This document shows, one piece after another, positions 45,190-54,391 of a stretch of DNA of 64,000 nt. Source of the DNA: an uncultured Aquimarina sp. GTDB taxonomy: Bacteria > Bacteroidota > Bacteroidia > Flavobacteriales > Flavobacteriaceae. The stretch spans positions 124,001 to 188,000 of the forward strand of contig CANNFM010000009.1 in NCBI GenBank assembly GCA_947503835.1. The letters are read 5' to 3'. The position numbers were made by a program, and so were the translations under genes. The notes below the pieces were generated by a model. That model had not been told where the DNA came from. It searched no databases and saw only the letters and a list, made by a program, of their open reading frames with translations. Numbering within the stretch: the first letter of the stretch is position 1; each line of letters begins with the position of its first letter.

Positions 45190-46488
45190 TTAATATTTTA
45201 ACCACTTAAATAGTTCTTTATAGCTTGGTTTTTTCCCATACATAAGGATACCAACTCTATAGATCTTGCCTGCTAACCATGTAATAAATACAATACTTCC
45301 TACTAACAGAGTAATTGAGATTAAAACTTCCCACCAATTAACTCCAAATGGGATACGCATTAGCATTACAATTGGTGAGGTTAAAGGTATCATAGAAAAC
45401 ACGGTCGAAACGGTACCATGGGGGTTTTCGATCACTGAAAAGAATCCTACATAAATTCCCAACATCAACGGTAAAATAATCGGGAACATAAACTGTTGAG
45501 AATCCGTTTCGCTATCTACAGCCGCCCCTATGGCCGCATATATCGAACTATATAAGAAATATCCACCAATAAAATATATCAAAAATGATATTACCAAGGT
45601 TACTAGTGGGAGTTTCAGGATATCCTGAAGTATCAATTGTATTTCTTCTTGACTTCCATCCTGCATGGCTAAAGATTGTTCCATCCCTACTGGCTGAGGG
45701 TCTATCCCAAAGAATGACGTTGCAATAGTTAACAAAACACCTCCTAATAGTGCCCAAATAGCAAATTGAAGGATTCCAGCAAGAGAAGTGCCTAAAATTT
45801 TACCCATCATTAAGTGCATAGGTTTTACCGAAGAAATAATAATTTCGATAATACGGTTTGCTTTTTCTTCTATTACAGAACGCATCACCATGTTGCCATA
45901 AATAATGATAAACATCATCAAAAAATATCCAGCAGCCCCACCAAAAATCATTTTTACATAACTTGACATTTTAGAGGTTTTCTCTCCAGAAAAGTTTTCG
46001 ATTTGAATATTAACTTTGGCTTTAGAGCTTTCAATTGCATTTAGATCCAAACCTTTTTCTTCAAAGTTTTGGTTCGTTAGCTTACCTGCAATTACTTCTT
46101 CTATATTATTGAGAATGGAAATATTAGGAGCTTCATCTGCATAAAACTGTATAGATTCTGCCAGCTCTCGATTGGATTGCTTTTTAGGAATATATAGCAA
46201 CCCATATAATTCTTTAAGTACTACCGAGTCTTTAGCATTGTTTAACGTTAGATTGCTATAATTAACATACTTTATTTGATCTGAATTCTTAAAGTCTGAA
46301 ATAAACAAACCTGTTTCATCAAAAAAAGCGATTTCTCTAACTTCTTCATTATTTAGAGTAGCCAGCCATGTAATTAATGATATCATCCCCACAAAAATCA
46401 AGGGACTTAAAAAAGTCATTACAACAAATGTTCTATTGCGTACACGAGCTATGAATTCTCTTTTTATAATTAATTTTAGATTATTCAT
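45190..46488 (-). CDS. ABC exporter permease (NatB-like)
   Basis: 432-residue ABC-2 type permease of the NatB group. One N-terminal helix (FVVMTFLSPLIFVGMISLITW), a large extracytoplasmic domain and a C-terminal set of about five helices (AGYFLMMFIIIYGNMVMRSV, then RIIEIIISSVKPMHLMMGKI with the conserved EIIISS loop). It overlaps the ATPase gene by eight bases. Function likely in export of ions, drugs or lipid-like substrates; unknown in detail. Four bases before the MscS gene. Confidence 0.92.
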   Translation of the reverse strand: MNNLKLIIKREFIARVRNRTFVVMTFLSPLIFVGMISLITWLATLNNEEVREIAFFDETGLFISDFKNSDQIKYVNYSNLTLNNAKDSVVLKELYGLLYIPKKQSNRELAESIQFYADEAPNISILNNIEEVIAGKLTNQNFEEKGLDLNAIESSKAKVNIQIENFSGEKTSKMSSYVKMIFGGAAGYFLMMFIIIYGNMVMRSVIEEKANRIIEIIISSVKPMHLMMGKILGTSLAGILQFAIWALLGGVLLTIATSFFGIDPQPVGMEQSLAMQDGSQEEIQLILQDILKLPLVTLVISFLIYFIGGYFLYSSIYAAIGAAVDSETDSQQFMFPIILPLMLGIYVGFFSVIENPHGTVSTVFSMIPLTSPIVMLMRIPFGVNWWEVLISITLLVGSIVFITWLAGKIYRVGILMYGKKPSYKELFKWLKY

Positions 46489-47410
46489 TGTCTGTGATCG
46501 TTTTAATAAATATCTCGTTGACAGTTGGTATTACTTCATTAAAACGCATTACTTGCGCTTTATCTGACAAGTAAGATAACAACTCATTTGATGACATATT
46601 TTGGTCTAAAGTTATTTTTACTTTCAATTGCTCATCTATAGTTTTAAAATCTGCGGGAGTAATTTTAAATTTTTCATTAAGGGTTTGATACATATCACTA
46701 TTATTCTCGGTCAAAAGACCAACCTCAAAAGTGTTTGATTTATATTCTCTTTTAATATCAGAGAGCTTACCATCTAATATTTTTTTAGATTTATGAATCA
46801 ATGCAATATGATCACATAATTCCTCTACACTTTCCATACGATGGGTAGAAAATATTACGGTTGCACCTTCATCCCGTAACTGCAGAATTTCATCTTTAAT
46901 CACATTTGCATTAATGGGATCAAAACCACTAAATGGTTCATCAAATATTAAAAGTTTAGGTTTATGAAGTACGGTAACTATAAATTGTACTTTCTGCGCC
47001 ATTCCTTTAGAAAGCTCTTGTATTTTTTTGTCCCACCAATGGGTAATATCGAATTTATCAAACCAATACTTGAGACGGTCCTTAGCTTCTTTCTTACTAA
47101 GCCCTTTTAACTGTGCCAGATACAAAGCTTGCTCACCGACTTTCATAGACTTATAAAGTCCTCTCTCTTCGGGTAAGTATCCAATATCTTTAATATGCTC
47201 TGGTTTTAACAGCTCATTATCCAATAATACATCTCCTTCATCGGGCAGTGTAATTTGATTGATAATTCTGATTAATGTTGTTTTACCTGCTCCGTTAGGT
47301 CCTAATAATCCAAAAATACTTCCTTTTGGCACCTGTATGGACACATTGCTAAGAGCAGTAAAGGTTCCAAATCGTTTTGTGGCTTGTCTGACCTCTAAAA
47401 GATTAGTCAT
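46481..47410 (-). CDS. ABC exporter ATP-binding protein (NatA-like)
   Basis: 309 residues. Walker A GLLGPNGAGKTTLIRII near residue 35, Q-loop YLPEERGLY, signature LSKGMAQKVQF, Walker B LLIFDEPFSGFDP and switch His in IFSTHRMES. The C-terminal about 90 residues match the DUF4162 domain frequent in NatA-type ATPases (VGLLTENNSDMYQTLNEKFK). First gene of the unit with the permease. Cytoplasmic. Confidence 0.94.
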   Translation of the reverse strand: MTNLLEVRQATKRFGTFTALSNVSIQVPKGSIFGLLGPNGAGKTTLIRIINQITLPDEGDVLLDNELLKPEHIKDIGYLPEERGLYKSMKVGEQALYLAQLKGLSKKEAKDRLKYWFDKFDITHWWDKKIQELSKGMAQKVQFIVTVLHKPKLLIFDEPFSGFDPINANVIKDEILQLRDEGATVIFSTHRMESVEELCDHIALIHKSKKILDGKLSDIKREYKSNTFEVGLLTENNSDMYQTLNEKFKITPADFKTIDEQLKVKITLDQNMSSNELLSYLSDKAQVMRFNEVIPTVNEIFIKTITDNE

Positions 47411-47761
47411 AGATACTAATGATATTGTAATAATTTATATGAAACCCGAATGATACGAAAACTTAAAAACTTATGCTAATTATGTTAAAATAATAATTTA
47501 GAAAAACCTGATTAAGAATCTGCATGTAAGAATACATTTTATTTGTCCGGTAGAACTACATTTCAAGTCTTATACATTCAAAGATTTTGTTAAAAAAACA
47601 AAACCCACCCTAAATACATGTATTAAGGATGGGAAAAAAATTGCTATGAAAAAGAAAAATTATCACTAATTAGATTAGTGATGTTTCAAATATACGAATT
47701 TTTCCTAATCAAAAGTTAATAAAAACAAATGATTCACCATATGATAAATTACCTGAATTCA
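47411..47761. other. Non-coding gap before the ABC ATPase gene
   Basis: 351 bases with no credible gene. It contains the dnaJ terminator at 47589-47640 and the promoter region of the ABC exporter operon; no exact TAnnTTTG element was seen on the minus strand. Confidence 0.5.
47589..47640 (-). terminator. Terminator after the dnaJ-grpE operon
   Basis: Arms at 47604-47617 and 47620-47633 (CCCACCCTAAATAC and its partner) pair with two mismatches around ATG-like centre and are flanked by A- and T-rich runs on both sides; on the minus strand a T-run follows the stem. Confidence 0.75.
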
Positions 47762-48874
47762 TTAAGAAAACATGTCTTTTACTTTTTCAAAAAACGACTT
47801 TTCACCACTATCAGGATTCGGCATGAAGTGGTCATCTTTAGCCATTCTTTCGAAAAAATCTCTTTGTTCTTTATTTAATGTTTTTGGTGTCCAGACATTT
47901 ACATGTACCAACAGGTCACCTTTACCATAGCCATTAATACTAGGGATGCCTTTTCCTCTTAATCTTAGAATTTTACCACTTTGAACACCTTCTTCGATTT
48001 TGATGCGCACTTTACCAGAAACGGTATCAATTTCTCTAGATGCTCCCAATGCGGCTTCAGAAAAACTTATATACAAATCATAGTGCAAGTTGTTTCCTTC
48101 TCGTTGTAAAAAAGGGTGATCTTGTTCTTCTACAGCAACAAGAAGATCTCCTGCAATCCCATTACCCGGAGCTTCATTACCTTTTCCAGACACTTTTAAC
48201 TGCATTCCTTCTTCTACTCCTGCAGGGATTTTTATACTTACCGTTTCTTCTGTTACTCTTAAACCTTGAGCATCTGCATCTGCTGGTTTATGATCAATAG
48301 ACTGGCCAGCTCCTCCACAAGTAGAACAAGTGGTTGCTGTTTGCATTCTTCCAAGAATTGTATTCGTGATTCTAGTAACTTGCCCTGTACCATTACATGT
48401 CCCACAAGTTTTGTAGGTAACACCGGGGGCTTGTATTTTTCGTTTTACTTTGATTTTCTTCTCTACTCCATTTGCAATCTCTTCTAAAGTAAGTTTTACT
48501 CTAATACGTAGATTACTTCCTTTAACACGGCGTTGTCTACCGCCACCGCCGAAACCACCGAAACCACCAAAGCCGCCACCACCAAAGATATCTCCAAACT
48601 GACTGAATATGTCATCCATATTCATACCGCCTCCGCCACCAAAGCCTCCACCTTCAAATGCTTGATGACCATATTGATCATAACGCGCTTTCTTGTCTGG
48701 ATCACTTAAAATCTCATAAGCCTCTGCTGCTTTTTTAAACTTTTCTTCGGCATTGGTATCTCCTGGATTTTTATCAGGATGAAACTCAATAGCTTTCTTA
48801 CGATATGCTTTTTTGATTTCTGCATCAGTAGCACCTTTACTTATCCCTAATATGTCGTAAAAATCTTCTTTCAT
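47762..48874 (-). CDS. dnaJ: Chaperone DnaJ
   Basis: Hsp40 co-chaperone that delivers unfolded proteins to DnaK. J domain with HPD (EFHPDKNPGD) near residue 33, Gly-rich linker (long GGGGFGG run), zinc region, and C-terminal substrate domain (KIPAGVEEGMQLKVSGKGNE). The zinc region has only two CxxCxGxG motifs, CGTCNGTG and CSTCGGAG, not four as in E. coli; this is typical of Flavobacteria. 370 residues. It follows grpE with 6 bases between. Confidence 0.95.
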   Translation of the reverse strand: MKEDFYDILGISKGATDAEIKKAYRKKAIEFHPDKNPGDTNAEEKFKKAAEAYEILSDPDKKARYDQYGHQAFEGGGFGGGGGMNMDDIFSQFGDIFGGGGFGGFGGFGGGGRQRRVKGSNLRIRVKLTLEEIANGVEKKIKVKRKIQAPGVTYKTCGTCNGTGQVTRITNTILGRMQTATTCSTCGGAGQSIDHKPADADAQGLRVTEETVSIKIPAGVEEGMQLKVSGKGNEAPGNGIAGDLLVAVEEQDHPFLQREGNNLHYDLYISFSEAALGASREIDTVSGKVRIKIEEGVQSGKILRLRGKGIPSINGYGKGDLLVHVNVWTPKTLNKEQRDFFERMAKDDHFMPNPDSGEKSFFEKVKDMFS

Positions 48875-48880
48875 AATGTA

Positions 48881-49423
48881 TTATTGACCAGTCACTACTT
48901 TAGGAAAACGAATAACTTTATCTCCTAGTTTATATCCCTTTTCTATAACATCTACAATCTTACCCTTTAAATCATCACTAGGAGCAGGAATTTGTGTTAT
49001 TGCTTCATGATCATCAGCATTGAAAGCATCACCAGCTCCAACTTCGACTTCAGACAATCCTTTACTTTTCAAAGTTTCTTTCAACTTATTATGAATAAGC
49101 TCTACTCCTTTAATAAGAGCTTCATCTTCTGATTTCTCTATTTCTTTTGATGCACGATCAAAATCATCTAACACAGGTAACATGGATTGAATAACATCCT
49201 GGCTTGCTGTTTTAAACAATTCTATACGTTCCCTAGAAGTACGTTTTTTATAATTTTCGAACTCAGCAAAAAGTCTTAAAAATTTATCTTTTTCTTTGCC
49301 TAGTTCTTCTTTAAGTTGTGTTTCTACATCCACAGTTTCTTTCTCTGCTTCTTCTACAGGAGTATCAAGTATTTCTTCTACTTGATCTTTTACATCTTCA
49401 GTATTTTTATTTTTCTTACTCAT
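48881..49423 (-). CDS. grpE: Nucleotide exchange factor GrpE
   Basis: 180 residues. The N-terminal charged, helical arm (about 1-70) is rich in Lys and Glu, and the C-terminal beta-domain ends with the family pattern GYKLGDKVIRFPKVVTG. EFENYKKRTSRERIELF and MLPVLDDFDRASKE are conserved. It releases ADP from DnaK. First gene of the grpE-dnaJ unit; dnaK is not in the window. A TAnnTTTG element (CAAAAGTA on plus at 49462) lies just upstream. Confidence 0.95.
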   Translation of the reverse strand: MSKKNKNTEDVKDQVEEILDTPVEEAEKETVDVETQLKEELGKEKDKFLRLFAEFENYKKRTSRERIELFKTASQDVIQSMLPVLDDFDRASKEIEKSEDEALIKGVELIHNKLKETLKSKGLSEVEVGAGDAFNADDHEAITQIPAPSDDLKGKIVDVIEKGYKLGDKVIRFPKVVTGQ

Positions 49424-49461
49424 GTAACTCGTACCTTTTATAAGTTTTGATTTTGAAGTAG

Positions 49462-49469
49462 CAAAAGTA
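49462..49469 (-). promoter_or_regulatory. Candidate -7 element for grpE-dnaJ
   Basis: TACTTTTG on the minus strand, an exact TAnnTTTG match, about 40 bases before the grpE start. A -33 TTG at the right distance is not evident. No CIRCE-type repeat was seen. Confidence 0.4.
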
Positions 49470-49547
49470 CTGCCATTTTTGAATTAATGTCATAATGTCA
49501 CAGGAATATTTTAGTATATATTTAAGAGTGTTTAATTCCCAAAAAAA

Positions 49548-49555
49548 TAATTTTG
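49548..49555 (+). promoter_or_regulatory. Candidate -7 element for the YceI gene
   Basis: TAATTTTG, an exact TAnnTTTG match, 31 bases before the ATG at 49587. The -33 element is not clear. Confidence 0.4.
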
Positions 49556-49586
49556 ACTCCTTTAAAAATCCATTAAACTATTATAT

Positions 49587-50258
49587 ATGAAAACCAAATT
49601 GATCAATACGTTAGCTATAATGACTCTTGTTGTTACCACTTTTTCTTGTAAAAGCGAAAAAAAGAACGAAACCGAAGCTGCTACCCCCGAAGAAGTAAAA
49701 GAAGCTCCTGTAACAGCAATTACTTATCAGATAGACCCTGCCAATAGTACTATTGAGTGGGCGGGTATTAAGCCCACTGAAAAACATACCGGGACCCTAA
49801 ATTTGGCCGACGGTAAAGTAAAAGTTGAAAATGGGAATATTCGAAACGGATTATTTATTATTGATATGTCATCTATTCTAGTAACTGATTTAGAAGGTGA
49901 TGAAAAAGCAGCACTCGAAGGACATTTGAAGGGTGAAGGCGAGAATAAAGAAGACCATTTCTTTAACGTTGCGAAATATCCAACAGCCTCTTTTGAAGTT
50001 ACTGGAATCAACGAAAAAGAAGGAAAAACTTATCTAGAAGGTAATCTTACTATTAAGGGTATTGAGAAAAATATTTCATTTCCAATTTCTACATCTGTTG
50101 AGGGCGATGTTATGACGTTTACTACTGAAGTGTTTACAATCGATCGTACAGAATGGGGAGTAAATTATGGATCTAAATCTGTATTCGAGAATCTAGGAGA
50201 TAAATTTATCAATGATGATATAGAGTTAAAAATTAGCATAAAAGCCAACAAAGCTTAA
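49587..50258 (+). CDS. YceI family lipoprotein
   Basis: 223 residues with lipobox TTFSCKSE (Cys22). The YceI lipocalin-like barrel binds isoprenoid or lipid molecules: YQIDPANSTIEWAGIKPTEK, then THTGT-like HTGTLNLADGKVKV, then DHFFNVAKYPTASFEVTGI and NLTIKGIEKNISFPI. Ends with DRTEWGVNYGSKSVFENL, typical of the family. A periplasmic or surface role in lipid or quinone handling is probable. Divergent from grpE. Own terminator downstream. Confidence 0.92.
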   Translation: MKTKLINTLAIMTLVVTTFSCKSEKKNETEAATPEEVKEAPVTAITYQIDPANSTIEWAGIKPTEKHTGTLNLADGKVKVENGNIRNGLFIIDMSSILVTDLEGDEKAALEGHLKGEGENKEDHFFNVAKYPTASFEVTGINEKEGKTYLEGNLTIKGIEKNISFPISTSVEGDVMTFTTEVFTIDRTEWGVNYGSKSVFENLGDKFINDDIELKISIKANKA

Positions 50259-50280
50259 TACTCTATACAATAAACTACAA

Positions 50281-50313
50281 AAAACCGATGCAATTTTATG
50301 TGTCGGTTTTTTT
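50281..50313. terminator. Bidirectional terminator after the YceI gene
   Basis: AAAACCGA/TCGGTTTT stem (50281-50288 and 50303-50310), 14-base loop, T-run after. It also ends the minus-strand epimerase gene, whose stop is at 50318. Confidence 0.8.
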
Positions 50314-50317
50314 GCAC

Positions 50318-51226
50318 CTACTCAGAAATAAGATCATCAATTGCCGAAACGATATGATCATATCGAAACCCAAATCCAGATGCAGAAATTCGATTACTAC
50401 AAACACGCTGACTAGAGAATAGAAGAATATGCATCTCTCCTAAAAACAATTTTAATGTAAGCCTTGGCACGTTAGGAAGGACTATTTTTTTATCCAACTT
50501 TTCTGCTATAGCTCGGGTCAATTTTTTATTAGAAACCGGGTTAGGTGCTACTGCGTTAAAAACTCCGTTCAATTCTTCATGCATTACATACATAAACATT
50601 CTAGCAAGATCCTGAATATGTATCCAGCTCTGCCATTGTTTACCGTTACCAAAAAAAGCTCCAAAACCATACTGAATTGGCTTTGCTATTTTCGGAAACG
50701 CCCCTCCGTGACCAGATAGCACAAGTCCTATACGTAATAAGCTAACATCAATCCCTATGGTTTTAAATTGAAGAACAGCATCTTCCCATTTGGTAACTAC
50801 TTCTCCTAAAAAACTCGTATCACGTTCTGGAGAATCTTCCATATAATAATTCTGAAAGGAATCAGGGTAAATCCCTATTGCACTAGCCGAAATGATTTGA
50901 CGAACCGAATGTTTTTTTGTTTTTAGGGTTTCCAAAAGTAAATTGGCAGTAACTATCCTACTATTTATGATCTCTTTTTTATATGCCGATGTCCATCTTT
51001 TTGCTACTGATGCCCCAACAAGATTAATGATCACCTCAACGCCTTCAAAACAATTTACATCAATTTCACCATTTTTAGGATTCCAGAAATAACCGGTATA
51101 ATTAGAGGTGGTACTTAATTTATTTTTACTGGTCGTAAGATAATGTACATCAATATCTGATTGATGACATAACCTCACGATTTCCTGGCCTATTAATCCT
51201 GTGGCTCCAGTAATTAAAACCTTCAT
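50318..51226 (-). CDS. TIGR01777 family SDR epimerase-like protein
   Basis: 302 residues. Rossmann GxxGxxG (VLITGATGLIGQEIVRL) at the N terminus and the group's characteristic sequence VIINLVGASVAKRWTSAYKK. The end holds NKKLTRAIAEKLDKKIVLP and the fold of extended SDRs. Function is unknown for most of the family (SulA/YfcH-like, some act in cell division). Likely NAD(P)-dependent. Single gene, convergent with the YceI gene. Confidence 0.92.
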   Translation of the reverse strand: MKVLITGATGLIGQEIVRLCHQSDIDVHYLTTSKNKLSTTSNYTGYFWNPKNGEIDVNCFEGVEVIINLVGASVAKRWTSAYKKEIINSRIVTANLLLETLKTKKHSVRQIISASAIGIYPDSFQNYYMEDSPERDTSFLGEVVTKWEDAVLQFKTIGIDVSLLRIGLVLSGHGGAFPKIAKPIQYGFGAFFGNGKQWQSWIHIQDLARMFMYVMHEELNGVFNAVAPNPVSNKKLTRAIAEKLDKKIVLPNVPRLTLKLFLGEMHILLFSSQRVCSNRISASGFGFRYDHIVSAIDDLISE

Positions 51227-51343
51227 TTATTATAATTTAATGCAAAGTACCATCACCTTATAACAAAAACAATTTCTTTATTATAGGTTTAACAATCGTT
51301 TATCATCATAAGAAAAAGAAAGTAAAAAAACTCACGTTCTTCA

Positions 51344-52030
51344 TTAGACTTTTGTCGCTCTAAGCATTTCTCGTTTACCCGGAGGACCAGGAAGCCGTTC
51401 TACTTCGAAACCTACTTCTTGCATTGCTCGCCGCACACTACCCTTAGCCGAATAGGTAACTAAAACCCCTTTGGATTGAAGTGCGTTATACATTTTCTGA
51501 AAGATTTCTATTGTCCAAAGTTCGGGTTGCACCCTGGCCCCAAAAGCATCAAAATATATAAGATTGAAGATATCTTTATCATGTATATCTACAAAAAACT
51601 GTTTGCGTTTGGTAAGCATAAAATCTGAAGAAATCTCAGAAGGGATTTCCCAATCAGATTGATGTAAGGATTTAAAAACCGGTTCTTTTTCTTTGTTCGA
51701 AAGTTCTTCAGAATAATTCATAAGTATTGCCTCATTATACGCAACGGGGTATGCTTCTACTCCAACATAATTAATTTCCTGACTTATCTTTTCTGCTTCA
51801 ACAAAGGTGATAAAAGCGTTTAATCCTGTTCCAAAGCCTATTTCGAGAATATTCAATCTTTGTACAACTTGCAGATCTAAAACATGCTCAAATCCATTTT
51901 TAATAAATACATGTTTCGCTTCATTAATTGCTCCATGTTTAGAATGATACTGTTCATTCAATTCTGGCAAATGAATCGTTGTAGAACCATCTGCGGTAGT
52001 AATAATTTCTCGTTTTAGTTCTGGTTTCAT
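51344..52030 (-). CDS. mnmD: tRNA 5-methylaminomethyl-2-thiouridine methyltransferase domain (MnmD)
   Basis: SAM-dependent methyltransferase, 228 residues, matching the MnmC N-terminal domain alone: LELNEQYHSKHGAINEAKHVF-like PELNEQYHSKHGAINEA, then ILEIGFGTGLNAFITFVEA (SAM motif), LIYFDAFGARVQPELWTIE and VTYSAKGSVRRAMQEVGFEV, PGPPGKREMLRA. It makes mnm5s2U34 from nm5 in tRNA wobble position. The oxidase domain of E. coli MnmC is missing, as is usual in Bacteroidota. Its start overlaps the stop of the DUF4920 gene by one base. Confidence 0.9.
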   Translation of the reverse strand: MKPELKREIITTADGSTTIHLPELNEQYHSKHGAINEAKHVFIKNGFEHVLDLQVVQRLNILEIGFGTGLNAFITFVEAEKISQEINYVGVEAYPVAYNEAILMNYSEELSNKEKEPVFKSLHQSDWEIPSEISSDFMLTKRKQFFVDIHDKDIFNLIYFDAFGARVQPELWTIEIFQKMYNALQSKGVLVTYSAKGSVRRAMQEVGFEVERLPGPPGKREMLRATKV

Positions 52031-52533
52031 TATTTCTTAATCAAAACACCATTGGCTATAAAAGAATAGGTTTTCTTAGGAGTTGTAATGGCAGCAATTT
52101 CATCTTCAGACTTTCCTGCATCACTAGCAAAATGACGTTGTTCATCGACTGATATTTCGCTCACAAATGCCCTGCCTTGAATAATTACGGTATCATTTTC
52201 AATATCTTTTGGAACAAAAAAACCATAATTTTTAAATTTAACCATAGCCTCTTTGTCATTATCTAATGCCACTCTCATCCAACATCCCTTAGCCTTACAA
52301 ACAGAGTTCACAATACCGGTAAAAGCAATATCTAAAGTATCCCCTTCTGTAAGGTTGTCATATTTTTCTACTATTACATTTTTATGATACACCTTTTTCG
52401 AAGATATTTCTTCACCATAAGCATCATAATTTTCTGATACAATATCACCCAAGGACATAGAAATTTCATTTTTATTTCGACAGCTAGTCATAATAAATAA
52501 TAATCCTGTTAAAAAAAGTATGCTTTTATTCAT
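52030..52533 (-). CDS. DUF4920 lipoprotein
   Basis: 167 residues with lipobox IMTSCRNK (Cys18). DUF4920 features: SLGDIVSENYDAYGEEISS, then TGIVNSVCKAKGCWMRV with the CKAKGCWM stretch, and YGFFVPKDI, then GKSEDEIAAITTPKKTYSF. The two Cys in CxxxGCW may bind metal or form a disulphide. Likely periplasmic. It overlaps mnmD by one base, so both are read together although their roles look unrelated. Confidence 0.88.
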   Translation of the reverse strand: MNKSILFLTGLLFIMTSCRNKNEISMSLGDIVSENYDAYGEEISSKKVYHKNVIVEKYDNLTEGDTLDIAFTGIVNSVCKAKGCWMRVALDNDKEAMVKFKNYGFFVPKDIENDTVIIQGRAFVSEISVDEQRHFASDAGKSEDEIAAITTPKKTYSFIANGVLIKK

Positions 52534-52603
52534 TATTTTATAATTATTGGTCTTTGATGGTAAAATTACGTATTTTAAAAATTCTTATTTTATAAGAAAA
52601 GGG

Positions 52604-52611
52604 TATTTTTG
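52604..52611 (+). promoter_or_regulatory. Candidate -7 element for ilvE
   Basis: TATTTTTG, an exact TAnnTTTG match, about 100 bases before the ilvE ATG. A clear -33 TTG at the normal spacing is not seen. Confidence 0.35.
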
Positions 52612-52709
52612 TATCTTATAAGATAGTTGTTAGTATTCGTACTATTTTCTGGCAAAATACAAGAAATATACTATTAAACTATTGTTGTGATCACCTTAAA
52701 AAAAGTCAA

Positions 52710-53777
52710 ATGAAAAATACAATTTCGCAGGCCTTAGAAATTAATAAAGTAAGTGAGTCCAAAATTGGACAAGTAGATTTTGATAACCTTAATTTCGGAA
52801 ATATTTTTACTGATCATATGTTTGTCTGTGATTATATCAATGGAGAATGGCAGAATCCTAAGATTGTTCCTTATGGACCTTTAAGCATGGAACCTTCTGC
52901 ACGTGTTTTTCATTATGGTCAGGCCGTTTTTGAAGGAATGAAAGCCTACAAAGATGACAACGGAGATACTTTTTTGTTTAGACCCGACGAAAATTATAAT
53001 CGTATAAATACGTCTGCTGAGCGACTAGCAATGCCAGAATTTCCTGAAGATTACTTTTTTGAAGGGTTAAATACCTTACTTAAATTAGATGACGCATGGA
53101 TTAAGCCAGGCTTTGGAAATTCTTTATACATTCGACCCTTTGTTATTGCAACTCAGGCCAGTGTTTCTGCATCAGAAGCAGATGAATATAAATTTTTAAT
53201 TATTTGTTCGCCTGCACAATCCTATTACAGTGGTGAGGTAAGTGTATTGGTCGAAGAAAAGTATAGTCGTTCGGCAAATGGTGGTTTTGGATATGCCAAG
53301 GCAGCAGGTAATTATGCCGGCCAATTCTATCCTACTAAATTGGCCAAAGAAAAAGGATACCAACAGATCGTCTGGACAGATGCCGATACTCATGAGTATA
53401 TGGAAGAAGCCGGTACGATGAATGTTTTTTTTAGAGTGAATGACACTTTGTTAACTGCACCTGTTAGTGATCGAATTCTTGATGGAGTAACACGAAAAAG
53501 TCTTATAGCGCTTGCCGAAAAGGAAGGCATCAAAGTAGATGTTAGACCAGTAAAAGTCAGTGAGATCGTTGAAGCTGCAAAGAATGGTAGCCTAAAAGAG
53601 ATCTTCGGAGCAGGAACTGCGGCAGTAGTAAGCCCTGTAAAAGCTTTTGGATATAAAGGTGAGCACTACGAATTGACTAAACAAGAAAACTCATATGCTT
53701 CACATTTCAAAAAAGCGTTGATGGATATCCAATATAATAAGGCCGAGGATTCTTTTGGATGGAGATATAAGGTTTAA
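52710..53777 (+). CDS. ilvE: Branched-chain-amino-acid aminotransferase
   Basis: PLP enzyme of fold class IV, 355 residues, that interconverts Leu, Ile and Val with their 2-oxo acids. PSARVFHYGQAVFEGMKAYK holds the conserved GQ-FEG, YIRPFVIATQASVSASEADEY contains the substrate arm, and GGFGYAKAAGNYAGQFYPTKLAK contains the PLP-binding Lys. ATGTMN-like EEAGTMNVFF and ILDGVTRKSL are also conserved. This is the long eukaryote/Bacteroidota type of BCAT. Monocistronic, with a strong terminator after the stop. Confidence 0.95.
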   Translation: MKNTISQALEINKVSESKIGQVDFDNLNFGNIFTDHMFVCDYINGEWQNPKIVPYGPLSMEPSARVFHYGQAVFEGMKAYKDDNGDTFLFRPDENYNRINTSAERLAMPEFPEDYFFEGLNTLLKLDDAWIKPGFGNSLYIRPFVIATQASVSASEADEYKFLIICSPAQSYYSGEVSVLVEEKYSRSANGGFGYAKAAGNYAGQFYPTKLAKEKGYQQIVWTDADTHEYMEEAGTMNVFFRVNDTLLTAPVSDRILDGVTRKSLIALAEKEGIKVDVRPVKVSEIVEAAKNGSLKEIFGAGTAAVVSPVKAFGYKGEHYELTKQENSYASHFKKALMDIQYNKAEDSFGWRYKV

Positions 53778-53818
53778 TTTTTGAATTACGAATTCAGAAT
53801 TACGAATCTTTCAAATAA

Positions 53819-53851
53819 AAAATTCCCGAAGAATGTTCTTCGGGAATTTTT
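53819..53851. terminator. Bidirectional terminator between ilvE and the MazG-like gene
   Basis: Perfect 13-bp inverted repeat AATTCCCGAAGAA/TTCTTCGGGAATT (53821-53833 and 53836-53848) with a two-base loop, flanked by A and T runs; it almost touches the stop of the minus-strand gene at 53852. Confidence 0.88.
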
Positions 53852-54238
53852 TTATCGATCTAAAATTTCTTTGATGTTGGGTTTAAAGTAATTTGGGCCT
53901 TTAAGCACTTTACCATCTTCTCGATAAATAGGATTACCATCTTCTCCCAATTTACTCATATTACTACGTTGAATCTCGTTAAACACCTCTTCTATTTTAT
54001 GCTGCATCCCATGTTCGATGATGGTACCACACAAAATATAGAGCATATCGCCCAGAGCATCAGCAACTTCAACTACATCATTATCTTGCGCTGCTTCTAG
54101 ATACTCCTCATTTTCTTCTTTCATTAAGTTAAACCGAAGTGTGTTTTTTGCTTCTCCCAGATCGGCTATAGGCTCATTTTTATACCCAATCTCAAACGCA
54201 GTATGAAACTCTTGTACTGCACTAATTTTATCCTTCAT
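53852..54238 (-). CDS. MazG-like nucleotide pyrophosphohydrolase
   Basis: 128 residues, all-alpha NTP pyrophosphatase type: the metal-binding motif EENEEYLEA and the later EVADALGDMLYI give the ExxE...ExxD pattern. FHTAFEIGYKNEPIADLGEA and GNPIYREDGKVLKGPNYFKP are typical of a phage/bacterial group near HisE and MazG. It probably removes abnormal nucleotides. Cytoplasmic. Single gene. Confidence 0.85.
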   Translation of the reverse strand: MKDKISAVQEFHTAFEIGYKNEPIADLGEAKNTLRFNLMKEENEEYLEAAQDNDVVEVADALGDMLYILCGTIIEHGMQHKIEEVFNEIQRSNMSKLGEDGNPIYREDGKVLKGPNYFKPNIKEILDR

Positions 54239-54365
54239 GATTTTTATGTGTTTAAATCATTAAAATTAATTATACATTTTTTAGCTACCCTCATTCTTAT
54301 TTCTCCCTTATGGAGAAAAGTCTAAAGGTTTGTGTAATTAATTTTAATTCTACGTGTATGTAAAT

Positions 54366-54373
54366 TATCTTTG
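54366..54373 (+). promoter_or_regulatory. Candidate -7 element
   Basis: TATCTTTG, an exact TAnnTTTG match, 19 bases before the ATG at 54392. No clear -33 TTG. Confidence 0.4.
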
Positions 54374-54391
54374 CCGTAAAAATAACAAAAT

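Noticed and set aside
48040..48487. Plus-strand reading frames across dnaJ
   Set aside because: They are opposite-strand shadows of the well-conserved dnaJ gene, with Leu- and Ser-rich translations.
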